From contig JAEVLN010000015.1 in assembly GCA_018350325.1 (NCBI GenBank), positions 1,694,008 through 1,758,007 on the forward strand: a DNA stretch of 64,000 bases. The letters are read 5' to 3'. The notes under the pieces were generated by a model. The model was not told the DNA's origin and ran no database searches. It saw only the letters and a program-made list of their open reading frames with translations. Of the stretch, positions 47,643 through 59,405 are shown one piece after another. Position 1 is the first letter of the stretch; each line of letters begins with the position of its first letter. Both the position numbers and the translations under genes were made by a program. The stretch comes from Globodera rostochiensis (taxonomy: Eukaryota > Nematoda > Chromadorea > Rhabditida > Heteroderidae).

Positions 47643-50600
47643 ATGGCTGACCTGGAAGCAGTTTTAGCCGACGTTTCTTATTTAATGGCGATGGAGAAGA
47701 GCCGAAGCCAACCGGTTAGTCATTTGATTGGTCCCGTCAAAATATTTGCGACCGATTTGACTATGGTAATAAAGATTAAATCTTTCTCTCACCGTCAGGC
47801 TGCCCGTGCATCGAAGAAGATTGTTTTGCCCGATCCCAGGTTTGTTCAACACCAATTGGGATTATTTTTTTACATTGAAATTGTCTTAAAATTTATTTAA
47901 AAACGGTGCCATTTTTGCCTTTTAGTGTTCGGAGTATCATGCAGAAGTACTTGGAGAAGACGGGCGAAATTCGCTTCGAAAAGATATTCACCCAACGGCT
48001 TGGATTTCTGTTGCTCAAAGACTTTGCCGAAAATGTTTGCGGGGGAGGGGCCTAAATTAAATTGCTTTTTGTTTAAAACATTAATTTGTAAGGTGGCCGA
48101 GACTTCGTGTCCTCAGATAAAGTTTTACGAAGCTGTGAGTTTTTTTAAAATATGTAAATAGCAAATAATATTCATTCAATTACTATAATTGGCCCTTTTC
48201 GCAAATTCTATTTTTTTGAATGTACGTCCAATAAAAAATTATTTGCAGATAAAAGAATACGAAAAGCTGGAGACTCCGGAGGAAAGGCTGACCAAAGCAC
48301 GCGAAATATACGACCACCACATAATGGTAAAGCATGCGAGGGATGGCCATGGGCGTGGGGGTCAGGGGAAATCTGAAATAAAAATTAATGAAAAATGGAC
48401 AAATTTTGACAAAAACATCGCTCTTTTTGTTTTTGCCTTCTTCCGTCCCCAAATTTTCGCCTTTGGAATGACTGAAAGTTTTCTAATTTGTTTGGTTAAG
48501 GTCGAAATGCTTGCGCATTCGCATGTAAGTAACGCTAAAAAATGTCCGAATTTACAAATAAATTCGTTTTTTTCTCAGAATTATACAAAAGCGTCGCTGC
48601 AACATGTGCAGAGGAATTTGATGAAAAACATTGTGGCGCCGGACCTCTTCCAGGTTTTGAGTCGGTTGCTTAATGGCTGCCCCACAATTTGTTTTGATTT
48701 TAGCCATACGTAACGGAAATCTGTGATCAACTGAAAGAGGACGTATTTCCCAAATTCCTGGAAAGTGAAAAGTTCACGCGGTACTGCCAATGGAAGGTTG
48801 GTTTATGGCATATGAACATTTTCATAAGCTTCATCTTTTTGCGCGCGTTTTTCTAAAATGATTTTTTTTTGGTGGTATTGGGACCGTAAAGCTGGAACAG
48901 TTCGATCCAATCTCTAATTCCTATTTTTATTCAGAATTTGGAGTTGAACATGCAATTGGCGATGAACGACTTTTCCGGTATGTGTCACTTGCTCGCATCC
49001 CCCGCCTCTTAAATATTTCGGATTGTTTATTCAGTTCATCGGATAATTGGACGGGGCGGGTTCGGCGAAGTGTATGGCTGTCGAAAGGCTGACACGGGCA
49101 AAATGTACGCGATGAAGTGCCTGGACAAGAAGCGGATCAAGCTCAAGCAGGGCAAGTGATTGTTCAGCAAAATTCAGCTTTAACAATTCCCTCCTCTTTT
49201 ATTTGCAGGAGAGACGCTCGCCCTGAACGAAAGTGAGCGAACGAAAGGCAACAAAATTCATTATTTCCTCCCACAAACGCAGGGATTATGCTGAGTTTGG
49301 TCAGCACGGGGCAAGACTGTCCATTCATCGTGTGCATGACCTACGCATTCCAGGCAAAGCACAACAAACAGAACAATGTTAAGCCACAACAAAACTCATT
49401 TTAGACCCCCGACAAATTGTGTTTTATACTGGACTTGATGAACGGTGGCGACCTGCACTATCATCTCTCGCAACATGGCGTGTTCACTGAGGCGGAAGTT
49501 ATGTTTTATGCTTCTGAAGTGATCCTCGGGTTGGAGCATATGCACAGCAGGTTTTTTAAAATTTCTGTGAAGTGATTGACAAATGTGGACACTTTCCAGG
49601 ACAGTTGTGTACCGGGATTTGAAGGTTTGTCTCGAACAAATTGTGTGGGAGTAGTAAAATTGATTTGCACTTTGACCTGTGCTCTTTGTCGCAGAATGCT
49701 GGCATTTGCTATGTTTCTTTTTGACATTTAGAAGTTTGAATTTATTTTTGATGGATGTTTTGGAATGAATTCAAAAATTATTTTTAGCCAGCCAATATTC
49801 TTCTTGACGAGAATGGACATGTTCGGGTGTCGGACCTCGGCTTGGCTTGCGATTTTTCCAAGAAGAAGCCGCATGCTAGCGTGGGCACCCACGGATACAT
49901 GGTGAATTGGTGTATTGAATATGAGTCGAGGCAGTTTTTAGGAAAAACGATTCTGTTTGCTTTATATATTATAGTGCGTGGACTAATTGCCCTAATTAGT
50001 TAGACAAAATTTTGGAATTTTTAGGCGCCCGAAGTGCTTGCCAAAGGGGTGGCCTATGACTCGTGAGTTGATAAATTCGCTTGGTTCATCCAAAAGTCAA
50101 AAACATTATCTCATCAGATCCGCCGATTGGTTTTCGTTCGGCTGCATGTTGTACAAACTGCTCAAGGGCCACAGTCCGTTTCGCCAGCACAACAAGAACA
50201 AAAAGCACTCGCAGGACAAAAACGAAATTGACAAGATCACACTGACACAGGACATTGAGTTTCCCGACCAGGGCTTCAGCACGGAATGCCGCGATCTGTT
50301 GGAAGGTCTGCTGAAGAGAGAAGTGCACGAGAGGGTGGGCTGTCGAGGCAAAGGGTGAGCAATTGTCGGCACGGGTGGGGGAAGGAAACGTGCCACTTTT
50401 TGGATGAGTTCAATTAGAAAACAAAACATTTATTCTGATTCTTCTAATTGAATTAAATTGTTTAAGAGCGGAAGAGATCAAAACGCACCCTTTCTTTCGC
50501 GGCGTTGATTGGCAGGTTGTTGAGCATGTTATTTTGTTTTTATTGCTTTATTAGATTAAAATATAATCATTTTCCGCTTAACATTTCCATTTCTTTCCGG

Positions 50601-51717
50601 TGGTTTACTTGCGACGAATGCCTCCACCACTGATCCCTCCCCGAGGCGAAGTGAATGCCGCCGACGCTTTTGACATTGGCAACTTCGATGATGATGAGGT
50701 GCGTTTGTTGAATGCTCCATTAGATACTAATTGATTTTTGATTGGATTGATTGATTATTTTTTTTTATTCAGGTGAAAGGCGTGAAACTTGGCGAGACGG
50801 ACAGCGAGCTATACAAAAACTTCAACATCACAATTTCGGAACGGTGGCAGAGCGAAATTTCGGAGACGGTGTTCGACGTGGTCAACCAAGACGCGGACAA
50901 GGCGGAACAGAAAAAACGTGCAAAACAGAAAATGCGAATCACCGTGGAAGAGAAAGGTAAAAGGGACGACCGTTTTTCTATTTCACGGCGGGGGCGTCGA
51001 TATGCACCGTCGGACCCAAAACCTCCAAAAAGTTTCCAAACGAAACGGTTTTTGCATGTTGATGGCAATCCAGAAGACTGTTTCATATATTGATCAGATT
51101 CCGATGTGATCATCCACGGCTACATCAAAAAGTTGGGCGGTCCGTTCACATCCGCCTGGCAGACAAAGTACGGCAAATTGTACCCGAGTCGGTTGGAGTT
51201 ATACCCGGAATCTTTGAGTGGAAAGCCGGAGGTTGGTGTGATGAAATGGCGAAGTGTATGGAAGAAATGATTTTGTTGTTTTGAAGTTGTTGTTCATGGA
51301 CCAAATCGAGGAAGTTTCTTCGGAGTTGCAGCAAGTGAAAGGCGAGACGGCCATTGTGGTGAAGCTGAAGGAGGGTCTGAAGGAGACCAAAGTGATTTTG
51401 ACCAATCAGGTGATTGTCCCACGGGCTTGGTTTTAAACGCTTAAAATTGCAGGACGAAATTTCGCTGAAGGAATGGCACACTTCCCTACGCACTGTATGG
51501 ACAAAACAATTTTTTGAGAAACTTTTTTGAATTATCTTTACGCGAATTTCCCCTCCAGGCTCACCGCGTCTCGCAAGAATTGCTTCAGCGGATGGGCAGA
51601 AAAGCCATCAAAATCTACGGGGTTAACCACGACCCGATGCTGCAGGAGAACGAACGGCCCGGCTCCGTCACGAGGGCGTTCCTCAACAGAGCCGCCTCTG
51701 TCGATTCCGGCATCTGA
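47643..51717 (+). CDS. grk-2: G-protein-coupled receptor kinase, GRK2/3 type
   Basis: Phosphorylates activated GPCRs and binds G-beta-gamma. 24 exons: 47643-47714, 47799-47839, 47926-48034, 48093-48134, 48249-48326, 48501-48524, 48579-48653, 48704-48796, 48935-48977, 49035-49151, 49209-49232, 49283-49353, 49405-49550, 49600-49624, 49788-49901, 50025-50062, 50118-50354, 50467-50515, 50600-50698, 50773-50956, 51098-51231, 51287-51409, 51453-51494, 51559-51717; 712 aa. N-terminus [20 protein letters not shown] is nearly identical to human GRK2. RGS homology region about 50-180; kinase from about 193: [64 protein letters not shown] tail [21 protein letters not shown] domain about 561-665 ([18 protein letters not shown]). 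Introns 10 and 12 use GC donors. The acceptor before 50600 reads CCG, not AG. Confidence 0.97.
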
Positions 51718-53800
51718 TGGCCGAGCAAGAACTCGTGCCTTGGCGAATGCTTTAAATACGCTTTGAACTCAATCACCGGTCACTCACTGTGCATCTCTTA
51801 CTCCAAAATGAACCAAAACATAACTCAAAATTGGAGTGTGCCATTTTCCGCATATTCGGGACGCACATTCTTTCTATTCAAACTCAAAAAATTGCCATTT
51901 GGTGATGAAGTCTCTCTAGTCAGTCAGCCGTTTCCGCTTTTGAAACTGTGTCATGCATTCATTATGTGTACCATTTTACTACTTGATTAGTCATAGCATT
52001 TATTTTACTTTTCTTTTTCATTTTATTCATCTTTTCTTCCTTTTTTATGTGTTGCTTTTGTTTTTGTTACGTTCATTTGTCCAGTGTTCATTAAAACGCT
52101 CGCGTGCATATCACACAACCCAATTTTCTCTCGTCTTTTTATGTTTTTGTATTCAATGCAAATTTAAAGGAACGACTGAAATTCCCTTACAAGTGGAGCC
52201 AAGTTAAATTTGGCGTAATGTCTGTTTTATGGTGCCAAATCCGCCATCCGCCGCACATTATCAAAGGTCTCACCAAACGATGGCACTGTCCCTCCACTTT
52301 CGTGCAGTCAAATTGGCACTTCCCCTGGCGTCTTCTCCGTTCCTTCCCTTTTGCATGACTTTTTCTTTCGCTTGTCTGTCAACTCCCCTCACGCCGCCCA
52401 TTTTCACTCAATTTGTACGTACTCACTCCCTGACAACGCTTCAGCCAGCGCAACAGCAGTGGTCTTTTTTGTGGACATTATTTAGCCATTGGCATTGGCA
52501 TTGGCGTCACCCCCCCCCCCCCCCCCCCCCTCCCTTCCTCTTTCCCCCCTTTTTTCCACTTTCCTCCCCCCCCCCCCCCCCCCTCCCTCCCTCCCCCCCC
52601 CCCCCCCCCGCATTCCTTCACTTTCATCCTTTCACGCACTCACATCATCTCCATGCTCTCATCATTGACAAATACAAACAAACAGCAAAGCGGGAGGGCG
52701 GGGGAGGGAGCCCACCGCCCGGAAGACTCTTTCCGTCCCTTTCCGGCGCTGTTATTCCTTTGGGCATAGCTAAAAAAGTTCCTATTTTTCATCCTTTCCA
52801 TTTTTGTTTGTGCCATGCCAAAAAACGGACGGCGACAGTGACGTCCCCCCCCCCCCCCCAAACAAAAAAAGGGGGGGGGGAAGGCAACACCGCCGAATTT
52901 GGACGGTTGGAAGGGTTTGTTACACGTATTAAGTGTCATCATCTCGTCTTCGTTGTCCTTACCCATTGACAGGGGCAGGCGATGGCACCGCCCCCACCCC
53001 TTTAGGAGGACTTCGTTTGCTCTTACCATTCCCACCCACATCATTATTGCCCCCGGCTTGTCTTCAGCCTGTGCCATCCAATCCTTCCCCCCTCCCCCCC
53101 TCAACCAATGAATGATGCCGACATACGCAATGGTGCGTTGGGCAACGATGGCATGGCACACCCGTTGGTATGTGCGGCGCACTTTAATGTTTCGGGCTCG
53201 TCTGTTCCACGCATTGCCGTTGCCTCGGCTTTGTCCCCCCCCCCCCCCCCCCCGGCGTATTCATTTTGCCAAAGGAATCGATGCCATTGCCTTCGCTTCC
53301 GTCCTCCCTTTGGACCGCCCGCCCCTCCCCCTTTCGTTTCCTTGGGCGCTGTTCCTCCCCGCTGCACCCAATTAGGCTTATTCCACCTAGCCCACCCTCC
53401 CCCCCACGCCATTCCTCTTATTCCGTCCATCCATTTCGTCCGTCCGCGGTGCCATCGGCGTGAAGATGTGCGGGTGTGGTTGCCCGGCCTTGGCCATCTC
53501 TTCACCCGGCCTCTCCCGCACCCCATTAACTCCCCCGCCGCCCCAAACATTTTCCATTTCCATCCCTAAAACGTTTAAAATAGTGCCATGCCCTACTCTC
53601 TATGCTTTTCCATTAGTCCCCCCCCCCCCCCCGCCCGACCGTCCGTCTCTCAAATATCCCATTTTTGCAGAGGCGAGGCTGCGCTCCGTCAAATTCCTCC
53701 CTCTTTCTCCGCAAATCGGGAGGACTTTTTCCGGAAAAACATCCCGCAAATGCACCTTCTGCCGCTGTCCGTAAAGGAATCCGATTGAAGAATTGAACAA
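51718..53800. other. Intergenic with long C runs
   Basis: 3' flank of grk-2 (pyrimidine-rich) and upstream of the IA-2 gene. C runs at about 52510-52530, 52567-52582, 52595-52609, 53235-53252. The 246-residue frame at 52229-52969 is His/Pro/Ser low complexity crossing the C runs; not supported as a gene. Confidence 0.6.
52510..52609. repeat. Cluster of C homopolymers
   Basis: Three C runs of about 15-21 separated by short t-rich spacers. Confidence 0.93.
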
Positions 53801-56800
53801 ATGACACCAATTAATTGCTACCAGAAAGGATTGTGGTGCAGAACATCCGTGACATCATTCCGGGCAAAGCAAGTACTGCTCGCCCTCGTCGCACTGCTTC
53901 ACTGGACGACGACGGGCGGAAGGGCCGCTTTGCTTCAAGGTGAGAAGAGTTTGGTGCCCTCTACCAGACTGTACAAGCACTTTACTCAGTTTATTATTTG
54001 GGTCCAACATAATTACACAATTTTGGTGGCGAATGTGGGAAAAAATGAATGTATTCCGCCGATTGTTGACGAGAAAAGGACACCTTGCCAATGTTCCGAC
54101 ATTTTCCCACGTTTCGGCGGTCGGGCGACTCAAATTGCAAATATACCGCAATTTTTTGTCACATTTTATAAGCCGGTTTTTTGCGATTCATTTACTGCTA
54201 ATTGGCTAATAATTGGTGGTCCTTCTCAATCGCCCCATCAAACGGTGTGGGGGGGAAGGTATTTAAAAGGAATTGTATTGCGTGCGCGGGCACAATGCCA
54301 TTCTGTCATTTTTATTTGGTGCCGTTGTCCCATTTCCATTTCCATGGGAATCTTTCGATGTTTGTCCAACTTTCTTCGGTGCACTTTTGACACGGACAAA
54401 TACAAATAAATGTGCCCAATTTGCTGCCAACAATCCCACGTCATACAAAACAAAGCTAACCGACCGAATCCGTACTTTTATTCTTTCTTTTTTGCCGGAA
54501 GCCATTTTTGCCTCCAGGGCAAAAGTTGTTTGGCATTTGCTTAATGACTTTAGGAGTGCCACCAGCGCTAATTGCATAAGTCTTCAGCTCTGCGCAACGA
54601 TTGTGGAACGGATGGGGGGGGGAGGGCATAGCAAATTGGGCCGGGGTGGGGGGTAGGCATGGCAAATTGTGCCAATTTCTCCGGATGTGTCGTTGGAGTT
54701 GAAGGAAATGTGTTGAGAATGTAAAATTAAACGGAAGAAATCGAAAAGGAACATTTTATAGGCACCGCCAAATGATTTTTGTTTAATTCGTTTTTATGTG
54801 CCTTCACTTGCTGCTGGTTCTGCAAAAATGTTTTTGTTGGTTTTGTGTGAATAATAAAAATATTCTTTTGGGCCATTCCCAATTATTCCCCCCGGCATTC
54901 GCACTCCCTCATTCGAATAACAAATTCCCTTCCTCCCCCCGGGGGGGGGGAAGTGCATTTGCCCTTTTAACTCCATTAATTACCGCCATCCGACCGACGC
55001 CAAGTGAGATAAGCGAGAGTTGCGCAAATACTCGCAATGCTTTTCCCACATTTTGGAATTTGTCTAAGGGACGGCACTCTCCTTGAGATAAAGTGGCCGC
55101 TGCCCCCGGGGGCGCTTTTTTGATGGCGGCGTCATGATCGGTGCGTTCAGCCGAAGACGCCCGTTCGAAGTCCAGCCGCCCAACCTTTTATAGCAGCTAA
55201 TTGGGGGGGGGGCTGATCGCTTTATATACATTGATTGATTGATTGATGATTGATTGATTGTATAGCCTGTGGATGGGAGTGAGAAAGGCGTTTGAATTTT
55301 GTGGGAGGGACTGATGAACTTAATGGGACAATGCTCTTCCGCCCGACAGGTTGCGACTTCAGCGAGGATTTGTGCGACAACGGTGAGGTTTGTTTGCCGG
55401 ACGGGCTGTTCGGCCAGTGCTACTCGGACGAGGAGTCCGTCCTCATCAGGCCGCTTGTCCTCGAACGGTACATCAACGACTTCCAGTCGGAGCTGCTACG
55501 TGCCGAGCTGACCCGGTTGGCGGAGCTGGGCCTCGACTGGCCGGACGCACGCGCCCAATGCGTGTTGGCTTACTTCAAGCTGGCCGTGGCCTTCCAACTG
55601 GACTACGACACGGAATTCTGCACGGTTCGGAATCCGGAAAACATTTGGGCACTTGTTCAGGTCAGTCGTGGCCAGACGCGTGTTGGATTGATGCCCGTCG
55701 ACTACAAATTCCATTCAGAAGGTCCAAAATGCACTGTTGGCAGAGGCGGAGGCCGAACAGGCGAATGTTGAGGACGAGGCCCAATCCCTTCTTGTCGACG
55801 ATGGTACGATGGCAGGGCCTCAAGATGAAGCTGTGGTTGGAGAAGCTGAAGATGAACAAATGCCAGTCCAGTCTGAAGAAGTGGAGGTCATACCAATTTT
55901 GGTGTTGGAAGGTGACGATGACGGAGAAGGGGACAAAGTGCCATATGAAATCAGCGAAAGCGCAGAACAGAACAACAAGCCGGCGATTGCAAAAAACCGC
56001 AATGGCACTCCGAGTAAGTGCCAAATTAGGGAAATTGGTTTTGAGAGTTTTACGATTTGTTGCTGAAGAACATCATTAATGTGTTTAGGTAATGGAGAAG
56101 ATGAAAAGCGCAGCTCGGACGGACTCAGTGCTGCAGAAGTGGACGAATTGGACCAATTTGTGCACAAACTGCTCAAGGGACGGCCAGCCGGACCGCGCGA
56201 GATGGGCGCACTAAGCGAGCGTCAACTGAGCCGATTGGCCCAATTCATCCGACAGCTGCAGAACGTAGTCCAAAACGATGATGACCAAAAAGGTACTGCT
56301 TGCTGCTGTAGGACGGGGTGAATCAATACTTAAATTAAGCTGAAGAAGCGGCGGAACAAGCGCCCGAGGAACTGCCGAAGGAAGAAGCTCCGCCAGGGTT
56401 TGAGGAAGCAGCCCAGGGAGACGAACCAATGGAACATGTCCTCTTGCTGAAGAAGGACTCCGAACAGTTCAACAATGCCGATATGGGCTTGGCAAACACC
56501 GTTCACAAAATTGGTAAGCATTGGATGTCCAAAATTGATATCCATCGGCTTTTCCAAATTGAAGTGAAGGGAGGCATTCAACGCGTGGAGGGAAACCGCG
56601 TGTATCTGAAGGTGACCAAGGAGCAGCTGACGGAGCAGGAGCTGTACAAGCTAATTGCCTATCTGGACAAGAAGATCGCGCAGCCGAACAATTTGTACTT
56701 TGACGAGTTTCTCTACGAGAATGGCCAACTGTCCTTCCGCATCTCGCGACTTGGTGTGTCGCGCAAGGACAAAAAGGACACAAATGCAGATTCCGAGTTG

Positions 56801-58724
56801 GACAATGCCAGCGGAGTTGCGCAGGCAGTGTATAAGCGACGGAAGGACATTCAAACGTTGGCTGGCATCCGAGTAGATGAGACTGGCATCGGCAGCGGAC
56901 TGGTAAGGCCGTAAAGCTTGGCGATCACTGATCACCAGGGCTGGGATTTATAGGAAATTCCATATTTTTGTGCATTTGTCCATCGCATTCCCCTCAAATC
57001 CGTTCTCTCCCCGAAGGACGTCGTTCCGGTGGAGCGTTCTCAGCGCGACTGGTTGTTTGTGCCGATTATGACGGTTTCTGCGTTGACCATCTGCACTCTT
57101 GTCGCTGTGTTGGCGGTTAACTTGGCCCGAATGCGCCGTCGCCGACACGACGGCCCAATTGTGCCCAAGGCAATGCCGCCGGGTGTGGACGGAGGCAAAG
57201 AGGCCGGCTGCTCTCTTTATGAGGATTTGTGCCGTCAACGGGTCGCGGAGGAGGGTGCCATTTCCCACGGGGTTTCGGTGATTGGAGGACGAGCCGGTGG
57301 CGACCGCTCAAAACATTCGAGCACCTCTTCGTGGCCAGATGAGTGCGCACCATCGGGCACTGATCAGCTGGACATCGGCACGGGCCATGTCCTTTTCACC
57401 TTCCTGAAGGAGCACCTGGAGAAGCCGGGCGAAGTCAACAGAGAGTGGGAGTCCGTCAAAGACTATGCAAACGCCGCAGGGGAGACAAAAGTCGCGCGGC
57501 GGACGGAAAATGCGACAAAAAATGTCGATGCGACAGTGTTACCCTGTGAGTATTCATTCTACAGCTATTCTTCGCGATTCTCTCGCACGATTCCATCTAA
57601 AAATAATGCAGATGACGACTCCCTCATCTCCCTGCACGGCTCCAACTCGTGCGAGACGCTTATCGACGTGTCCTCCTCCTCCGCCCATTCTTTCGGCTAT
57701 TACAACGCTAGCAAAATCTTTGACGCTGACCCCGAACCGACGTACATTGTGGCCCAGGCACCGCAGCAGAAAACCGTGGCCACATTTTGGCAGATGGCAT
57801 GGGAACAGGGAGTGGCACTTGTAAGCAAATAATTTTGAATGCCATCATTCACAATAAATTTGTTCTCCACTAAAATTGCCATCTGAAAACCCCCGGATTA
57901 AGCTTGTCAACTTGTGCGACAAAGACGAGACCAAGTCGGGCCGTTGCGTGCAGTATTGGCCGGAGGAGGGGTCCAAGGCGTTCGGCAACTTTGAAGTGCA
58001 TTTGGTGTCTGAACACATTTGGAGCGAGGTCCGTATATGATTTGAACAAAATAATTAATGATTTGAAATGCCAAATTTTGCTTTCAACCAATAAATTGTT
58101 TCTTTTCTTTAGCATTACGTGGTCCGTTCATTGTATCTGAAGAACAGCTCGACAAACGAGACCCGAACCGTCACCCAATTTCATTTCTTGAGCTGGCCAA
58201 GCGGGGGGATGCCCGAATCGAGCAAAGCATTGCTTGAGTTCCGGAGGTAATTGTGGCATTTCGAATTGAAAGTCGGAATCCTTTTGAATTCGAATTTTGT
58301 GAAAAGAATGAAATGAACGGATGTTTTTTGTACAGGAAGGTCAACAAGTCCTACCGAGGCCGTGCATCGCCCGTTCTCGTCCATTGTTGGAACGGCGCGG
58401 GCAAAAGCGGCTGTTATTGTCTGATCGACATTGTGATCAACAGGATCCAGAAAGGTCAGTGGATTCGATTCCGACGTTAGAATGTCCAGCAGATTGTCCG
58501 TTCTGGTTCTGTTTGGAACTGACAATCCTCCTCAGGACGTTTTTAAGAGTTCATCATCTTGTTTAGGTGTGAAGGAATTGAACATTGCGGCTTCGTTAGA
58601 GCATTTGCGCGATCAACGCATGGGAATGGTGCAGAATGAGGAGCAGTTCAAATTTGTGTTTGTTTGTGTGGCCGAGGAGGTCTCTTCACGCCTTAAGAGT
58701 CTCCAACAGCAACAGCAACACTGA
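53801..58724 (+). CDS. ida-1: IA-2/IDA-1 receptor-type protein tyrosine phosphatase-like protein (catalytically dead)
   Basis: Dense-core-vesicle membrane protein. Exons 53801-53939, 55350-55660, 55719-56013, 56089-56292, 56340-56902, 57017-57545, 57612-57820, 57903-58028, 58113-58246, 58336-58454, 58567-58724; 928 aa. Exon 1 gives a signal peptide ([13 protein letters not shown]) and joins after a 1.4-kb intron to [15 protein letters not shown]...FGQC. A long acidic region follows, then the membrane-proximal ectodomain ([30 protein letters not shown]), TM about 518-537 ([20 protein letters not shown]) and RMRRRR. The PTP domain has [43 protein letters not shown] and [17 protein letters not shown]. 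The WPD Asp is Ser and the signature Arg is Lys, beyond the WPA/HCSDGAGRTG seen in IA-2, so catalysis is not expected. Ends in poly-Gln-His. Confidence 0.94.
55230..55262. repeat. (TGAT)n short microsatellite
   Basis: ttgattgattgattgatgattgattgattg in the first intron of the IA-2 gene. Confidence 0.85.
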
Positions 58725-59219
58725 GACATGGAGGAATAGAGCAAGCAGGCTCAGAACGAACTGCTTGGCCATCCCGTCTTTGTCCTACCCCAAACAACGA
58801 GACTTCCCCTGAACCGGTTGAAGCGCCATTAATTGAACCCGTGTGAACTGAAAATTTCGATGAAAGACAAATACAATACAAATCCCTTCCCAACGAACGT
58901 CCCCCCCCCTCCGTTGATTGATTAATATTGTCAAAATATGTGTTGGTTGATTGGTTGGTTGGTCGATGCTTAAATTGTTTGAAATGATAAAGAAATCGAT
59001 GTTGGCATTGAATGAATTCACTTTCCTTTTGGAGCGAATTTAAATTCAAATCGCAATTATTGCCCTCGGGGCCTAAAAATGAAAAAGGCAACCGAAAAGT
59101 GCCAAAAAAGTGCAAAAGGGAAAATGCCATGAACCCGCGCCCAACAAAAATGCGTAACTAAATTATCTACTTGCATACGTTTTCCTTGTTTTTATTTACC
59201 CTTAAGTGGACGAAACAAA
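58725..59219. other. 3' flank of the IA-2 gene, nothing else seen
   Basis: AT-rich with a short C run near 58901 and a ttggttgg stretch near 58945. No coding signal. Confidence 0.5.
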
Positions 59220-59352
59220 TTACCTTAAAACCCTTTAATTACCTTAAAAGACCTTTAATTACCTTAAAACACCTTTAATTACCTTAAAACACCTTTAATT
59301 ACCTTAAACACCTTTAATTACCTTAAAACACCTTAATTACCTTAAAACACCA
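59220..59352. repeat. 20-bp minisatellite upstream of HIBADH
   Basis: About seven units of ttaccttaaaacacctttaa, the first and last ones degenerate, ending about 55 bp before the HIBADH ATG. Confidence 0.95.
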
Positions 59353-59405
59353 TTCTTTTTACTGATTGACACACGATTTGTAAAGACATTGTCTCAGCGC
59401 TACAA

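Noticed and set aside
52229..52969. 246-residue plus-strand frame
   Set aside because: His/Pro/Ser low complexity across three C runs, no homology or splice context.
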